From Seminavis robusta (lineage: Eukaryota; Bacillariophyta; Bacillariophyceae; Naviculales; Naviculaceae), in contig CAICTM010000983.1 of the NCBI GenBank assembly GCA_903772945.1, positions 1 through 40,755 on the forward strand: a stretch of DNA of 40,755 bases. The letters run 5' to 3'. Below are positions 1-10,055 of the stretch, piece by piece (within the stretch, counting starts at the first letter, position 1; each line of letters starts with the position of its first letter). Below the pieces are notes generated by a model. That model was not told the DNA's origin, searched no databases, and was given only the letters and a program-made list of their open reading frames with translations. Both the position numbers and the translations under genes were made by a program.

Positions 1-385
1 CGCTGCGTCTCATTTGTTGCCATGGGACGATTTCGCCGTGCGGCTGGAAGAGTCCAACTCTGAAAGCATCGAGGGCGGTGGCCGTCAGCGAGACGATGCG
101 GACGGGTGCCTTCCTCTTGAACGACCAATGGTGATACATCTGTATCGCCGCGAGCAGTAGCTTCTTCCTGGTGAGAGGTACTGGTCTTGGAGCGCCGTGG
201 GTGTCGTTGGAAGCTTGGAGATTCATAACTTCATCTTTGGTGAGAAGTAGGAGATCCATCCATCCGTCGATTCCTTGTTCAGACAGTGCGATGCGCATGT
301 GAGATGCATTGTACCCTGTGGTGGAAGCGTCTTTGCCGCATAGGTTGCATAGGACATGCTTGAGCCTGGCTGGTTCATCGGCCAT
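1..385 (-). CDS. Copia-like Gag N-terminus, cut by window edge
   Basis: An open minus-strand frame starts at ATG 385 (MADEPARLKHVLCNLCGKD...) and runs off the left edge after 128 codons without a stop. It has a short Cys pair (CNLC), a predicted helical stretch (DGWMDLLLLTKDEVMNL), then a basic PVPLTRKKLLLAAIQMYHH segment and a hydrophobic ...DAFRVGLFQPHGEIVPWQQ segment. That order (acidic LLLTKDE block, PVPL-[RK] block, FR-V...P-x-x-PIVPW) is how I remember the Gag leader of diatom Copia (CoDi) elements, so the assignment is family recollection and not a search result. No protease, integrase or RT is in the window; they would lie to the left. The next several hundred bases to the right would hold the element's leader and LTR. 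It could instead be an unrelated hypothetical gene. Confidence 0.5.
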   Translation of the reverse strand, partial: MADEPARLKHVLCNLCGKDASTTGYNASHMRIALSEQGIDGWMDLLLLTKDEVMNLQASNDTHGAPRPVPLTRKKLLLAAIQMYHHWSFKRKAPVRIVSLTATALDAFRVGLFQPHGEIVPWQQMRRS

Positions 386-854
386 CTTGATGGAGGTGTG
401 GCAGTGCGTAACTGCGACTAGTTAATCTGCTAACGTGAGGAAATACTACTTGAATAGAGGGATCTTGTAGAGGTAGCTACCACCCAACGAGATCAGCTGC
501 AACTATTCAAGACGAGTGCAAAGTAAATGCAAAGTTCGCTTCTTAGTAATTCATAATCTGTGTTGTGAGCTTTGATTGATGCGATCAGTAAAGCTAGTTC
601 GTAGCGTGTTAGATCAATGCATCGTGGTAGTTGATCTTGATTCATACGGAAGTCAACGTGGTATCTGCGGGAAACGGTTCGTTGGCAGGATGCTTTACTC
701 CTGTCGAATACTCCAATTTACCGTGTCCTTTGGTTTCGTTGAGAACGTGTTCTTGCCGGCGTTCTCTGTTGCTTCCATCGTGTTGACTCATAAAGCATGA
801 CTCAATCTACTCACGGATACTCTGAGTCGTGGGAGGAACTGTAACGCTTTCAAA
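386..854. other. Non-coding; probable leader/LTR of the left-edge retroelement
   Basis: No frame here is convincing. It lies directly upstream (in minus sense) of the Gag-like start and is the expected place of the 5' leader and LTR. I could not find a second LTR copy, a clear primer-binding site or TG...CA ends, because the element extends out of the window. Confidence 0.3.
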
Positions 855-1124
855 GTCAAGTACTGTTGCCACGGTAGCTGGCTACGATGGCTGGATTGAC
901 AATGTTCGGTTGTGCATGTATTCGTCATAAGGATCCAATGCAAGGTACCGGTAACCGTAGCGAGCAAAGCCGAACTTTCGGTACTGTTGCCATTGTCGTC
1001 GATGTAGCTATACCGCAGCCGGCTACAATGGCTGGATTCATAATGTTCGGTTGTGCATGTATTCGTCATAAGGATCCAAACTGAGGCAAGGGATACAGGA
1101 GACGAGCGCTGAAAAAAACCGAAT
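855..1124 (-). repeat. Dispersed minisatellite element, short copy (2 units)
   Basis: Read on the minus strand this segment starts ATTCGG, a T-run, then CAGCGCTCGTCTCCTGT. It carries two copies of the unit GGATCCTTATGACGAATACA (GGATCC at 1072 and 931, 141 bp apart) and ends ...GTGGCAACAGTACTTGAC. The same start, internal unit and end recur at 33067-34214 in plus orientation with eight units. The core is nearly identical to 33822-34012: translating either copy in the same shadow frame gives almost the same peptide, although the peptide itself is not believed to be real. It is not coding. The shared ends argue for one mobile or duplicated element whose internal unit number varies. Confidence 0.75.
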
Positions 1125-1624
1125 TTCCTATTTCCTATTCCGGTGAAGCCAAAGTATAAGCATAGAGATAGTCATAAGCCAACAAAACTGAACATTGATG
1201 GTTCAATACAAGTTAGGGGTAGGAATAAATCATTAATATTTAAGGTTAGTGCAATCAGCACAACAGCACAATAAGCCAGCAGGAGCTGTAAAGGTTAGAG
1301 TTACAATAAGGGAATGGCTGCTGGTAAATTATAGAGTAGCGGGTGGCAACACACGACGTAGTCGGGTGTTGTCGCCAGGGCTAGCTTAATAAAAGAAGGT
1401 TGCACTGAGGGAATGAATGATACCGGGCGGCAACACACGACGTAGTCGGGTGTTGTCGCCAAGGCTGGCTTGAAAGATGGGTGCAATCTCGAACATGATC
1501 TTCCTCCTTCTATCTGTCTTTCTGCCGAGGTATCGCAGCTCCCACTGACTTAATTTATGTAGCTACACACAAGTCTACATACTAGCTAGCTAGTGGTACT
1601 AGCTAGGACTACTAGCTAGTACTG
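1125..1624. repeat. Non-coding region with two ~84-bp hairpin repeats and CTAG palindromes
   Basis: GGCAACACACGACGTAGTCG recurs at 1345 and 1429, 84 bp apart. Each copy (1345-1376 and 1429-1460) is an imperfect palindrome, with CACACGAC pairing with GTCGGGTG around GTA, followed by a similar tail (GCTAGCTT / GCTGGCTT). A preceding AGGGAATG block is also repeated. From about 1582 to 1620 the DNA is almost entirely CTAGCTAG-type palindromic tetranucleotides. I see no gene. Confidence 0.6.
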
Positions 1625-2134
1625 TCCTTGGCCTTTCACCCTTGTCCGAAAAGGTCACCAAAGACAGCTGCTCGTGGTGGAGGAGTTGAGGCGGGGCAGC
1701 ATTGGCAGCATTGTTTTCGATGCCACAGATGGCCGCCCACTCCTGAAAGGGAAGGCGAGCAGCTAATGATCGAGGTAAATTATGCAAAACGCATGTTTTT
1801 GAGATACCTCATCCTCGTTGATTTGACCTGTAGAACGCTGAGAATAGCCGCAGATTCGACGCGTCGATGTCATTGTCATTTGAGATTCGTTTAGGGTTAG
1901 AGACAGCACATACGCACACTTCACTTTGAAGTCGTGGCGGAGGAAGATCCATGGGTTGATGGGTGTCTCCTAACTAACAAGAGCCGAGAAGAACAGGGTG
2001 GCGATCTGTGGCAGTGAAGTTCTGGTAGTTTGTGCAGTGGTACATCACTCAAAACAGCTCTCATTTCCTGGAGTGGTCAGTGCATGCATCGGAACCAACC
2101 GAGAGTGGAACCAAAGTTGATCGGCAGGTGGAAG
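1625..2134. other. Upstream region of SQD2, no gene seen
   Basis: Frames of 60-90 codons exist on both strands but have no recognisable domain and begin or end in palindromic repeat DNA. The SQD2 reading frame stays open upstream to 2030, but that extra 35-aa segment would precede and spoil a good signal peptide, so it is treated as 5' UTR. Confidence 0.4.
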
Positions 2135-3759
2135 ATGAAACTGTTCAAGGTGTCTGTTCTGGCTATGGTGGCTTCAGCCGCTGCTTTCTCCACCGTCTCG
2201 TTGGCGAACTGTGGAAGACGGTCGGCATCTGCTCCAGCCACCACCAATACTTGTGGAGCTGGCGATCACACCAGTCTTCATGCACCTACTGCCCACTCGA
2301 CGGCCCTGTATCAGGCTGGTCGCAGCGATGCCCCACCACTGCGCAAAACCAAGCCTCGACGAATTTGTTTAATGGTGGAACCCACGCCCTTCACCCACGT
2401 GTCGGGATATGCCAACCGCTTTAAGGAAATGCTCAAGTTCTTGTCCAAGGCAGGCGACGATGTGGATATCTTGACGGTGGACTCCATGACACCCAAGAAA
2501 GATCTCCCCAGCGAATTTAATGGGTTTCCTGTGAGACATACCCAAGGATTCACCTTTCCTCTCTACAATCAAATCTCCTTGACCTTTGATCTGCCCGAAA
2601 TGAAGGGTGCTCAAATCCTAGAAAACTTCAAGCCTGACCTGATCCATGTGACCAGTCCGTAAGTTTATCATTTGTGGCCAATATTTTCTCCTCCCTCTTT
2701 TGTGTGATTTTATTATCTCACTCCTGCTACCCTTTCCCCCCGTTTTCCAGTGGGCTTTTGGTCTTTGCAGCTCTCTTCTATGCCCGAGTCATGTGCGTAC
2801 CCCTACTGATTAGTTATCACACTCATCTCCCCACGTACGGCAAAAACTATTTGGGCTTTATCCCAAAGGTCGAATCCATCTGCTGGGAGCTCCTTCGTTG
2901 GGTGCATTCTAGAGCCGATCTTACGTTGGTGACATCCCCTCAAATGAGAGACGAATTGGTCAGCCATGGAATCCCCCGCGTGGACGTTTGGAGAAAGGGA
3001 ATTGATACCGAGCGGTTCCAGCCATCCTTTAAGAGCGAGGAAATGAGAAAGAAGATGACCAATGGAAACCCCAACGACTTTTTGATGGTCTACGTAGGAC
3101 GCCTGGGTGCCGAAAAACGACTCAAAGATATTCGTCCCATGCTGGAAAAAATGCCCGGTTCAAGGTTGTGTGTTGTAGGAAAAGGACCCCAGGAAGCAGA
3201 ACTCAGGGAGTATTTCAAGGATACCAACACTGTGTTTACTGGCCAGATCAGTGGAGATGAGTTGAGCCAAGCCTTTGCTTCTGCGGATGCCTTTGTCATG
3301 CCCAGTGACTCGGAAACGTTGGGATTCGTAGTGTTGGAATCCATGGCGAGCGGAGTGCCCGTTGTCGGAGCCAAAGCTGGAGGAATCCCTCACTTGATTG
3401 ATGATGGCAAAGATGGTTTCTTGGTACCTCCTGGTGATATTGATGGCTTTGTAGACCGATTGAGCCAGTTGAAGGATACAAGATTCCGTGCCAGAATGGG
3501 TAAGAAGGCTCGTGCCGAAGCAGAGCGTTGGGGTTGGGAGGCAGCTACTTCCGTCCTACGCAACATTCAATACGAAAGAGCTTTGGTCAACTTTCATTCT
3601 CGTGCATTTGGTGGCTTTGGACGCCCTGGTACCCGTGGTGTCTGGCGTCTTTTGGGAATGCGTATTCGTAGTTTCTTCAGAAGATACCTTGGGATTCCTC
3701 TATTTGGCAAACGCAACAACAAACCCCAGGACAACCCAGAGATTGCTCCGTCTCCATAG
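2135..3759 (+). CDS. SQD2: Sulfoquinovosyltransferase (SQD2-type glycosyltransferase, GT4)
   Basis: It transfers sulfoquinovose from UDP-sulfoquinovose to diacylglycerol, the last step of plastid sulfolipid (SQDG) synthesis. Coding exons are 2135..2658 and 2751..3759 (intron 92 bp, GTAAGT...TTCCAG), giving 510 aa. The N-domain begins near residue 73 (PRRICLMVEPTPF...SGYANRF) and continues past the intron with ISYHTHLPTYGKNYLGF. The C-domain has VGRLGAEKRL (about 290) and the retaining-GT EX7E signature SDSETLGFVVLESMASG (E363, E371). The order and spacing match plant SQD2. I chose Met 2135 because MKLFKVSVLAMVASAAAFST is a signal peptide with Phe just after the likely cleavage site, the bipartite plastid-import signal of diatoms, followed by a Ser/Ala-rich transit region. 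The C-terminal tail is basic (RSFFRRYLGIPLFGKRNNK). An imperfect copy of the last codons lies just downstream. Confidence 0.92.
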
Positions 3760-3870
3760 GGATCCTGTGTGACGTGCATGTAAATTGGTCTGTTTGGCTT
3801 GGCAACGCAACAACAATACAGCAAGGAACAGCCCACGGTTGCTGCATGACGTGCATGTAGATTGGTCTGT
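3706..3870 (+). repeat. Imperfect tandem duplication over the SQD2 stop codon
   Basis: The segment 3706-3793 (GGCAAACGCAACAACAA ... TGACGTGCATGTAAATTGGT) is repeated with gaps at 3801-3870 (GGCAACGCAACAACAATA ... TGACGTGCATGTAGATTGGT). The first copy contains the last SQD2 codons and stop, and the second is 3' UTR. Such a duplication could supply an alternative stop or polyadenylation context, but nothing in the sequence proves a role. Confidence 0.65.
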
Positions 3871-4239
3871 AACATTCTTATATAAGACTAGTGTCAACTT
3901 TTGAGTTTCAACTTCTGGCTACTAGTAGAATCGAACAATCCTCAGCGATCAATGGACGGGGGTTTAAATTGGGTGATATGTTGTCTTCAGCTTAGGGAAT
4001 ATTCAAAAAGTCTGTCAGAAGCACCGTGTTAGGGCACTGTCTACCGAAGCTACTAAAGGCGCTCTTAAACCAAAAATCGTCGTTTAGTCGAAAGTTTAGT
4101 ATTTTCGGCAGTGTCTACCCATGCTACTAAAGCTATTTTCGACTAAACTCGTTAGTCAAAGGTCGTCGTTTTTGACTAACGGGAGGCTCTTTAGTGAAAA
4201 TTGCTCACCAACACAAAAGGCTTGACTAACAGTCTTTTA

Positions 4240-4313
4240 AGCAGCAGCAGCAGCAGCAGCAGCAACAGTAGCAACAGTAGCAACAGCAGCAACAAGCCAA
4301 CCAACCAACCAAC
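4240..4313 (+). repeat. CAG/CAA trinucleotide tract then CCAA repeats
   Basis: A run of AGC/AAC triplets (4240-4296) is followed by four CCAA repeats (4296-4312). It lies in the 5' part of the Harbinger element, upstream of the transposase start. Confidence 0.8.
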
Positions 4314-4378
4314 TACTTGCCTCTTGTTATCTGTATCTCTACCGCTTATTATCCTCACTTTTACTATTCAGCACCTCT

Positions 4379-4777
4379 ATGGATTCCTCTAGCAGCAGTT
4401 CGGAAGAGGATCAGGACACATTCGACTTGATAGCCAATTTGGCAACGGTCCAGTCGGTCGTCATGGATGTCGTTGACAGCGATGGAGAGGACATTGATTC
4501 GATTGATCACCGTATATTTTCGAGGAATCAACGTCGTGTCTATGACCACGATCGGGCGTACCGGTGCATTATGGACGACTATTTGTCGCCACTACCGAGA
4601 TTCAATGGCAGAGAATTCGAAACAATCTTCCGTATCAGTACTCAACGGTTTGAGCGAATACGCCAGGACTTTGGGAACAGTGGCCATTTCTTTTACAGTG
4701 GGGAAACTGATGCCTTTGACCGCAAGATTTCTTCCTTGGAAGCTCGATTGTTGCTCCCGTTGAAGTGTCTTGCCTAA
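4379..4777 (+). pseudogene. Harbinger transposase N-terminal remnant (no DDE domain)
   Basis: This is a 132-codon frame inside the TIR element. After an acidic Ser-rich start it has a block of the HARBI1/plant PIF transposase N-terminal type: ...RRVYDHDRAYRCIMDDYL, then FNGREFETIFRISTQRFERI. It ends at LLLPLKCLA-stop, about where family members have the conserved L-x-x-LA-Y-G helix before the DDE nuclease. All three catalytic acidic residues are therefore absent. The frame is otherwise clean, with no internal stops, suggesting recent internal deletion and not long decay. A truncated protein could still bind TIRs and act as a repressor; that is inference. Confidence 0.75.
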
Positions 4778-5040
4778 TAATGACTGAATGAGAGAGGTTG
4801 CGATTTTCCTTCCAGCGAGCGAGTGGACGGATTTTAGTCGAACCGTTAGGCGTGTTTCGGTAGATACTGATCAGTCTAAAATTTCGACAAAACTCACGAC
4901 TAACCGTTAGTGTGCATGGTTAGTCGAAACACGGTAGACACTGACGATCTTAAAGCTTTTCGACTAAACACACGATTAAATACCAGTCTTAAACAATCTT
5001 TAAGCGCGCGTTTAGTCACCTCCGGTAGACAGTGCCCTTA

Positions 5041-5361
5041 TTAGCGTGTTTTTCTGCATCTGAAAGGCTGCACCACAGTGAAGGGAGACTAGACTATTTA
5101 GATTAATCTTTCACTCCGAGAGTCCAGATGAAAGGAAGATGAATAGGAAAAGCAAACGATACGACGTCGTATAGATTCTCTCTAATCTACTACTAAATGG
5201 AGGTACACTCAACTTGGAACTTTATCAAGATTACAAACAACTGCCGTCAACATCCTTGATCTATCTCTTCACTTTTCTTAGCTAGCCAGCAAGCAGCTCA
5301 CCATATTCATTTTCCTTTGCCTTCTTCCACTTTAATTTCAACTTCGCCAACCGAACAAAAC
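5041..5361. other. Intergenic, 3' side of the helicase gene
   Basis: Between the Harbinger target duplication and the helicase stop codon (5362). It would contain the helicase 3' UTR on the minus strand. I see no further coding signal. Confidence 0.5.
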
Positions 5362-8300
5362 TCACAAATCCCATGCATCCTGGGGACCAGAGTCACCAGA
5401 ATCATCATCCGTCTTGAGATCATTCGATGAAGCACCGCTGGTGAGCGTTGGTTGAGACACACTGTGACGCAATTCACCGAGGTCTTCATCGTCACTGTCA
5501 TCATCCCAGTTTCCATCTGCGTTCTCAAGAAGTGCAACTTCTTCTTCCAATGTCACCCTAGTTCCTCCTCCAGCGTCGTCCATGCCTTGATTAAAAGTAT
5601 CACGAGCGAGACTGGATTTTTCAGCTTTTTCCAGCTGTTGCTCAGCGCTCTTCAACTGTGCCTGTTGCCTCTCGAGTACATCACGAAGCATCTCAGCAGC
5701 GGTGGTACCTCCTCGCACGCGTCGCAACTGTTCTGGGTCGTAGCGACCACGGGGAATGCCAGGTTTGTCCATGTTGATACCATGCGCATCGGCCCAGGCC
5801 AGCCAAGGGCTCCAGGTATCGGGATCGCCACGGCGCAACGTCACATCGTTTCCAATCACAATGAGAGCACGACGGGCCCGTGTAAAAGAGACATTCACAC
5901 GTCTCCAATCCGATGTAAACCCAATGGCTCCATAGTCGTTGCTTCGTACCGCCGAAAACACAACAGCTTCCTTTTCACGTCCTTGAAACCCATCCACAGA
6001 AGAAACCTCGATGTACGGAGGGCCAGTGGAATCCATCAAACGTCGGGTCAAACGACGAATCAACCTCGCCTGAGCGGCATAGGGTGTACAAACGGCAATG
6101 TCTGACACGGTACACTGCCCTCCATCCAAAAGTGCCTGAACGGCGCGGCATGCTGCGTCCGCCTCGAGCTCGTTGTACTTACTGACACCATCATCCATTT
6201 CAATTCCTTTCACCGGAATGTATGCCACAGGAAACTCTTCGCGCGGCCAAGGAAAGCCGGCGAGAGGACGTCGTTCGGGTGAGGTCACACCATTGCGGAG
6301 TTTTCCACCGTAGAACAAGTCCGAGGGGAACATGGCAATACATGGATGCATGCGGTATTGGGTGTCCAACATGAAGGGAGGCACACCACATGCAACCATG
6401 CGGGAGAACAGGGGAACTCCATGGCCTTCTTCCTCGGCCCGAGTACTGAGCACTGTTGGTGGTAACTGGCAATGATCTCCTACTAGAACCAACTGACGAC
6501 AACCTCTCATCAACGGCACCAGCACGGCCGGTTCTGTAGCTTGCGTTGCCTCATCAACAAGTACGCGATCAAACGTCATTGCATCCAGAATATCACCACC
6601 GGATCCGATACAGGTGCAGCAAATGACTTGTGCATTCTTCAGTGTCTTCAGCCGTTCCTTGAACGCCGAATTCGACGTGTAAGATTGACCGTTGTTGTTG
6701 TACGATGACGGTGGTCTATCAATGCAGTAACGCAGCAACTCGGGGCGGATAGCTTCCGGGCGTCCCAGCCTCACAACCGACAGTCCAACGGAGGCACACC
6801 CTTCCACGAGATTGTCAACGGCAATGTTCGAATCTGAAGTGGCCAAGATTGGACTGTGAGCTTCTCCTTGGGCTGATTTACCCAACCGTGCCCAGTGCTG
6901 CAAAATGCGAATGGCAACTGCTGTTTTTCCTGTGGCAACAAGGTATGGGACGAACGTGAGAATGGGAAAGAATTCAAACAGAAACCAGACTGATTAGGAG
7001 GGGACCAAGCAAACACGTACCTGTACCAGGAGGGCCCTGCCAATGAACGACACATGACACGAATTGGTTAGTACCGAGAAGCAAATTTTAGTACAGCAAC
7101 AACAAAACCAGAACGCGGACATACCTGAATCAATGTAAGACGATTGGTGGTTGCTCCTTCCACTGCCATTCGCTGCGAAAGATTCAAACGCTCCAGAGCC
7201 TTGTACTTTTCCAATGCCAAGGAGGAAGTCTGACGAATTTCGTCTTGCGTCAAATTCTCTTCATTCTCGTCGTTGAAGCTCCAGGGAACAGCCTCGGAGC
7301 ACAAGGCTGCCGTGGATGTCAGTTGCCCCGGCTGAAAGCCACCGGATTGTTTCATGGCTCTATCAATGTTCTCATCCATGGCTGTTATGGCTTGGATCAA
7401 CTGTGGACATGGACGTCGAGGATCTCGAGCAATATCGGGATCAATCGGACTAGCCACTGCCACTGCAGCTGCGAGTTGACGATTGAACCCCATCCTGTTT
7501 GCGAGCTTGTCGATTCGATACACGTTGCCATCCACAGGTTCGGTCAGCATGGAGTGCAACTGGGCGTTTGTCTTGTCTTGCAAGCGAATTACCATCGGGT
7601 TGGTATTGACCACAGTCGCCTCGATCATATTCCGATCCAAGCTCTCGGCGGACATGGGATACGGTCCGGCGTAAGGCAAGATACTGACGGCATCTCCGGC
7701 TTGGATACCTCTGTTCTCCATGCTATCGGGTACAAAGACACCGAGTTGTTCTCCAGGCATGACGACCAACTCCGTCGGCTTTTTGCCTCGCTTGAGACGA
7801 GCATCGACGACACAGACACCACTGCGGACCAACCGTTCGCAGGGTGCGGAACAAATCCTGTCACGTGCCGAAGTTGCTTCTTCTAGAAACTCCAACGAAA
7901 TGCCACGAACAACGCGCAACAGATAAGTCCTCGACGTTGGAGTGTCAAACTCGGTGGCGATGCAGAGCGCATTGATCATATCGGCGGCAGTGTAGGCACT
8001 GCTGTTGCGCAAGTTTTGTGGCAAACACTGCAAGATACGCTCCGTGTGCAGCGTGGACAACGTCCCGGGCACCACACAATTTCGTAAACAGTAGAGGGCG
8101 TCATCAAACATGGCAGCCATCAGATATGCCTTCATGACGATCTCCAGCACCATGGGTTCGAGAGGGTACTTGTGATTCTTTTTGTTTCGCAGGAGGCTAC
8201 GCATCGCGTCGGGGTCACTCTGTTCGACACACATGCGTACATCGTTGTTGAAACGGCGTGCCGCTTTGTTGGAATCGCTCTTCTTGCCCTTGGATTTCTT

Positions 8301-10055
8301 CGACTTGGCGCTCTTTTTGCTGTTTGTGTTAGTAGTTCCGTCATTGGCATTGTCAACTTCTCCCAGTTTGGACAATGAGGCACTGGAATTTTCGTTGCGG
8401 CGAATCAACTGTACCTTGGTCGATGCCGTGATGCTGACTTCTTGTGCTGGCAACGCTTTTAGCGCCTGCGTGGTGGAGGGGGCAGGGACAGCTTCTCCCT
8501 GGTTTGTCGAGCCAGCGTCGGCGTCGTCATCATCTTCTTCGTCACCCCCCTCTTCTGCATTCTTTCGTTCTTGCTTTTTCTTCTTGTCCTTGCGTGGTTT
8601 GTTGCGATTCTTTTTCTTCTTTTCCTTGGCCGGTTTTTCACCCGTACCAGAAGCATTGCTCTTGTTGTTATTATTGGTGGCCACGAGGACATCGTTGCTT
8701 TGGTGGTCAGTCTCCTCCGCCACTTCGCTGTTATTATTATTGTTGTTGTTACCTTGATTTTTGGGAGACCGCATCAAAACCATGGGACCTCCTCCGGAAC
8801 GCCCATTGGCGACTTGTGGGGGCTTTGGAAGCGACAAAGTGGGAGCACTGGCGGTTTCGTTATTGACGCTGTCGTTGTCGTTGTCTTTCGTAGTGTCCTG
8901 GTCGTCATTTCCAGTGGGCGCTGTTGCCTCGTCGTTGTTTTGTGCTGGTGGGGGAGATTCATGAGTTCCGTTGCTCATTGGCTTCTCAGTTTCCTTACCG
9001 GTATCGTCGGTATGAGGAGTGGATGATGTTTCCTTTTCTTTTTCATGGTCCGTTCCTGTTGTATTGTCTTGCTGCTGCTGTTCTTCCGCATTGTTGTTTG
9101 TGGATGTTGGGATATCGTCTGTTGTAATCGTTTCTTCTTGCGCATGTTCTTCCGAAGCAGCAGCGGTTGAGTCCGCCATACTGGCATTTTCGTGCCCATG
9201 ATGGTTATTATTGTGGTATCTGTTATTGGATCTCCCTCTTCCTCGCCCCCGGCTTCTTCCTCTTCCACCTCTACCGCTGCGACCACCTCTATTTCCGGCA
9301 TCTCTCTCGCCATGATCTCGTCCTCCTCCTCCTCCTCGAGAGCGCCCTCCTCTGCCACCCCTGCCTCGACCCCTGCCAGTGCGAGCTTCCGAGTGATTCT
9401 CTGTCGTTGCATTATTGCTGGGGTTATTATTTGTGATGGTTGCCGTCGTATTCTCATTGTCATTGTTCTTCTTGCTGAGATGGTCCGTCTGTTTATCTTC
9501 TGGTTTTGCTGCAGTAGTAGTAGTCTCAGCAGCAGCAGCAGCAGTGCTAGAATTTTCATTGGGATTTCCTCCTCCGCTATGGCTCTCACCACTCGGATGA
9601 TGATGTCGCCCTCCTCGTCCTCCTCCACGTCCATGGTACGTATTCTTATGATTTCGATTTCCTCCTCTTCCACGTCCTCTTGCTCCTCGTGATCTTCCAC
9701 CGCCACGACGACCTCCTCCTCCTCTCGTATTTTCATTCGTATTATTATTGTTGTTGTTGTTGTTGCTATTGTCATTGTTGTTGTCAGTCTTTGTAGTGGT
9801 TCCGCCATTCGTAGCAGGTTTGCTGTTGCTGGCCTGCTCCCTGGTCGACGTCTCTTCTTCCCTCTGCGAAGACCTTCCTCGACCACCATTTCTTCCACCA
9901 CGTCCTCTTCCACCTCTTCCAGCAGCAGCATTTGCTCGAAAGCCATTTCGCCCTCCACGAAACCCTCGGCCTCCTCGACCACCTCTCGGGTTGCTGCTGC
10001 TACTACTGACAACTGTAGACTTGTTGCTTTGTCCTCCGGATTCTCCTTTCTCCAT
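5362..10055 (-). CDS. UPF1/SMUBP2-type superfamily 1 RNA/DNA helicase with RGG-rich N-terminus
   Basis: Minus-strand exons are 10055..7125, a 16-nt micro-exon 7036..7021, and 6929..5362 (introns 88 and 91 bp), giving 1,504 aa. Residues 1 to about 590 are low complexity: three RGG/RG clusters, Asn and Glu/Asp tracts and a Lys-rich patch, as in RNA-granule proteins. A helical region follows (about 590-700), then a beta-rich segment. The ATPase core has Walker A GPPGTGKT (978-985), motif II VDEATQA (about 1107), motif III GDHCQLPP, TQYRMHP (about 1172), motif V SSVDGFQGREKEAVVF and motif VI DWRRVNVSFTRARR (about 1323). These are the SF1B signatures of UPF1, IGHMBP2 and Sen1. No UPF1 Cys/His zinc domain is visible, so a direct NMD role is unproven. 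The introns cut into the Walker A codons. It is head to head with the ARFRP1-like gene. Confidence 0.9.

Larger units (their letters stand above)
4032..5037 (+). mobile_element. PIF/Harbinger DNA transposon, internally deleted
   Basis: The perfect terminal inverted repeats GGGCACTGTCTACCG (4032-4046) and its complement (5023-5037) are flanked on both sides by TTA (4029-4031 and 5038-5040), the 3-bp target duplication typical of PIF/Harbinger. Homology of the ends continues imperfectly for about 45 bp (ACTAAA, GCGC, CTTAAA). Inside each end are several subterminal copies and complements of TTTAGTCGAAA and of GTGTCTACC..GCTACTAAAG, plausible transposase-binding repeats. A CAG/CAA tract lies at 4240-4296. 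The 1,006-bp length is too short for the usual transposase plus Myb-like protein, and only the transposase N-terminus remains. It would therefore move only if a full copy elsewhere supplied the proteins. Confidence 0.9.

Noticed and set aside
1345..1460. CRISPR-like repeat pair
   Set aside because: There are only two copies, the spacer is itself partly repeated, and the genome is eukaryotic with introns.
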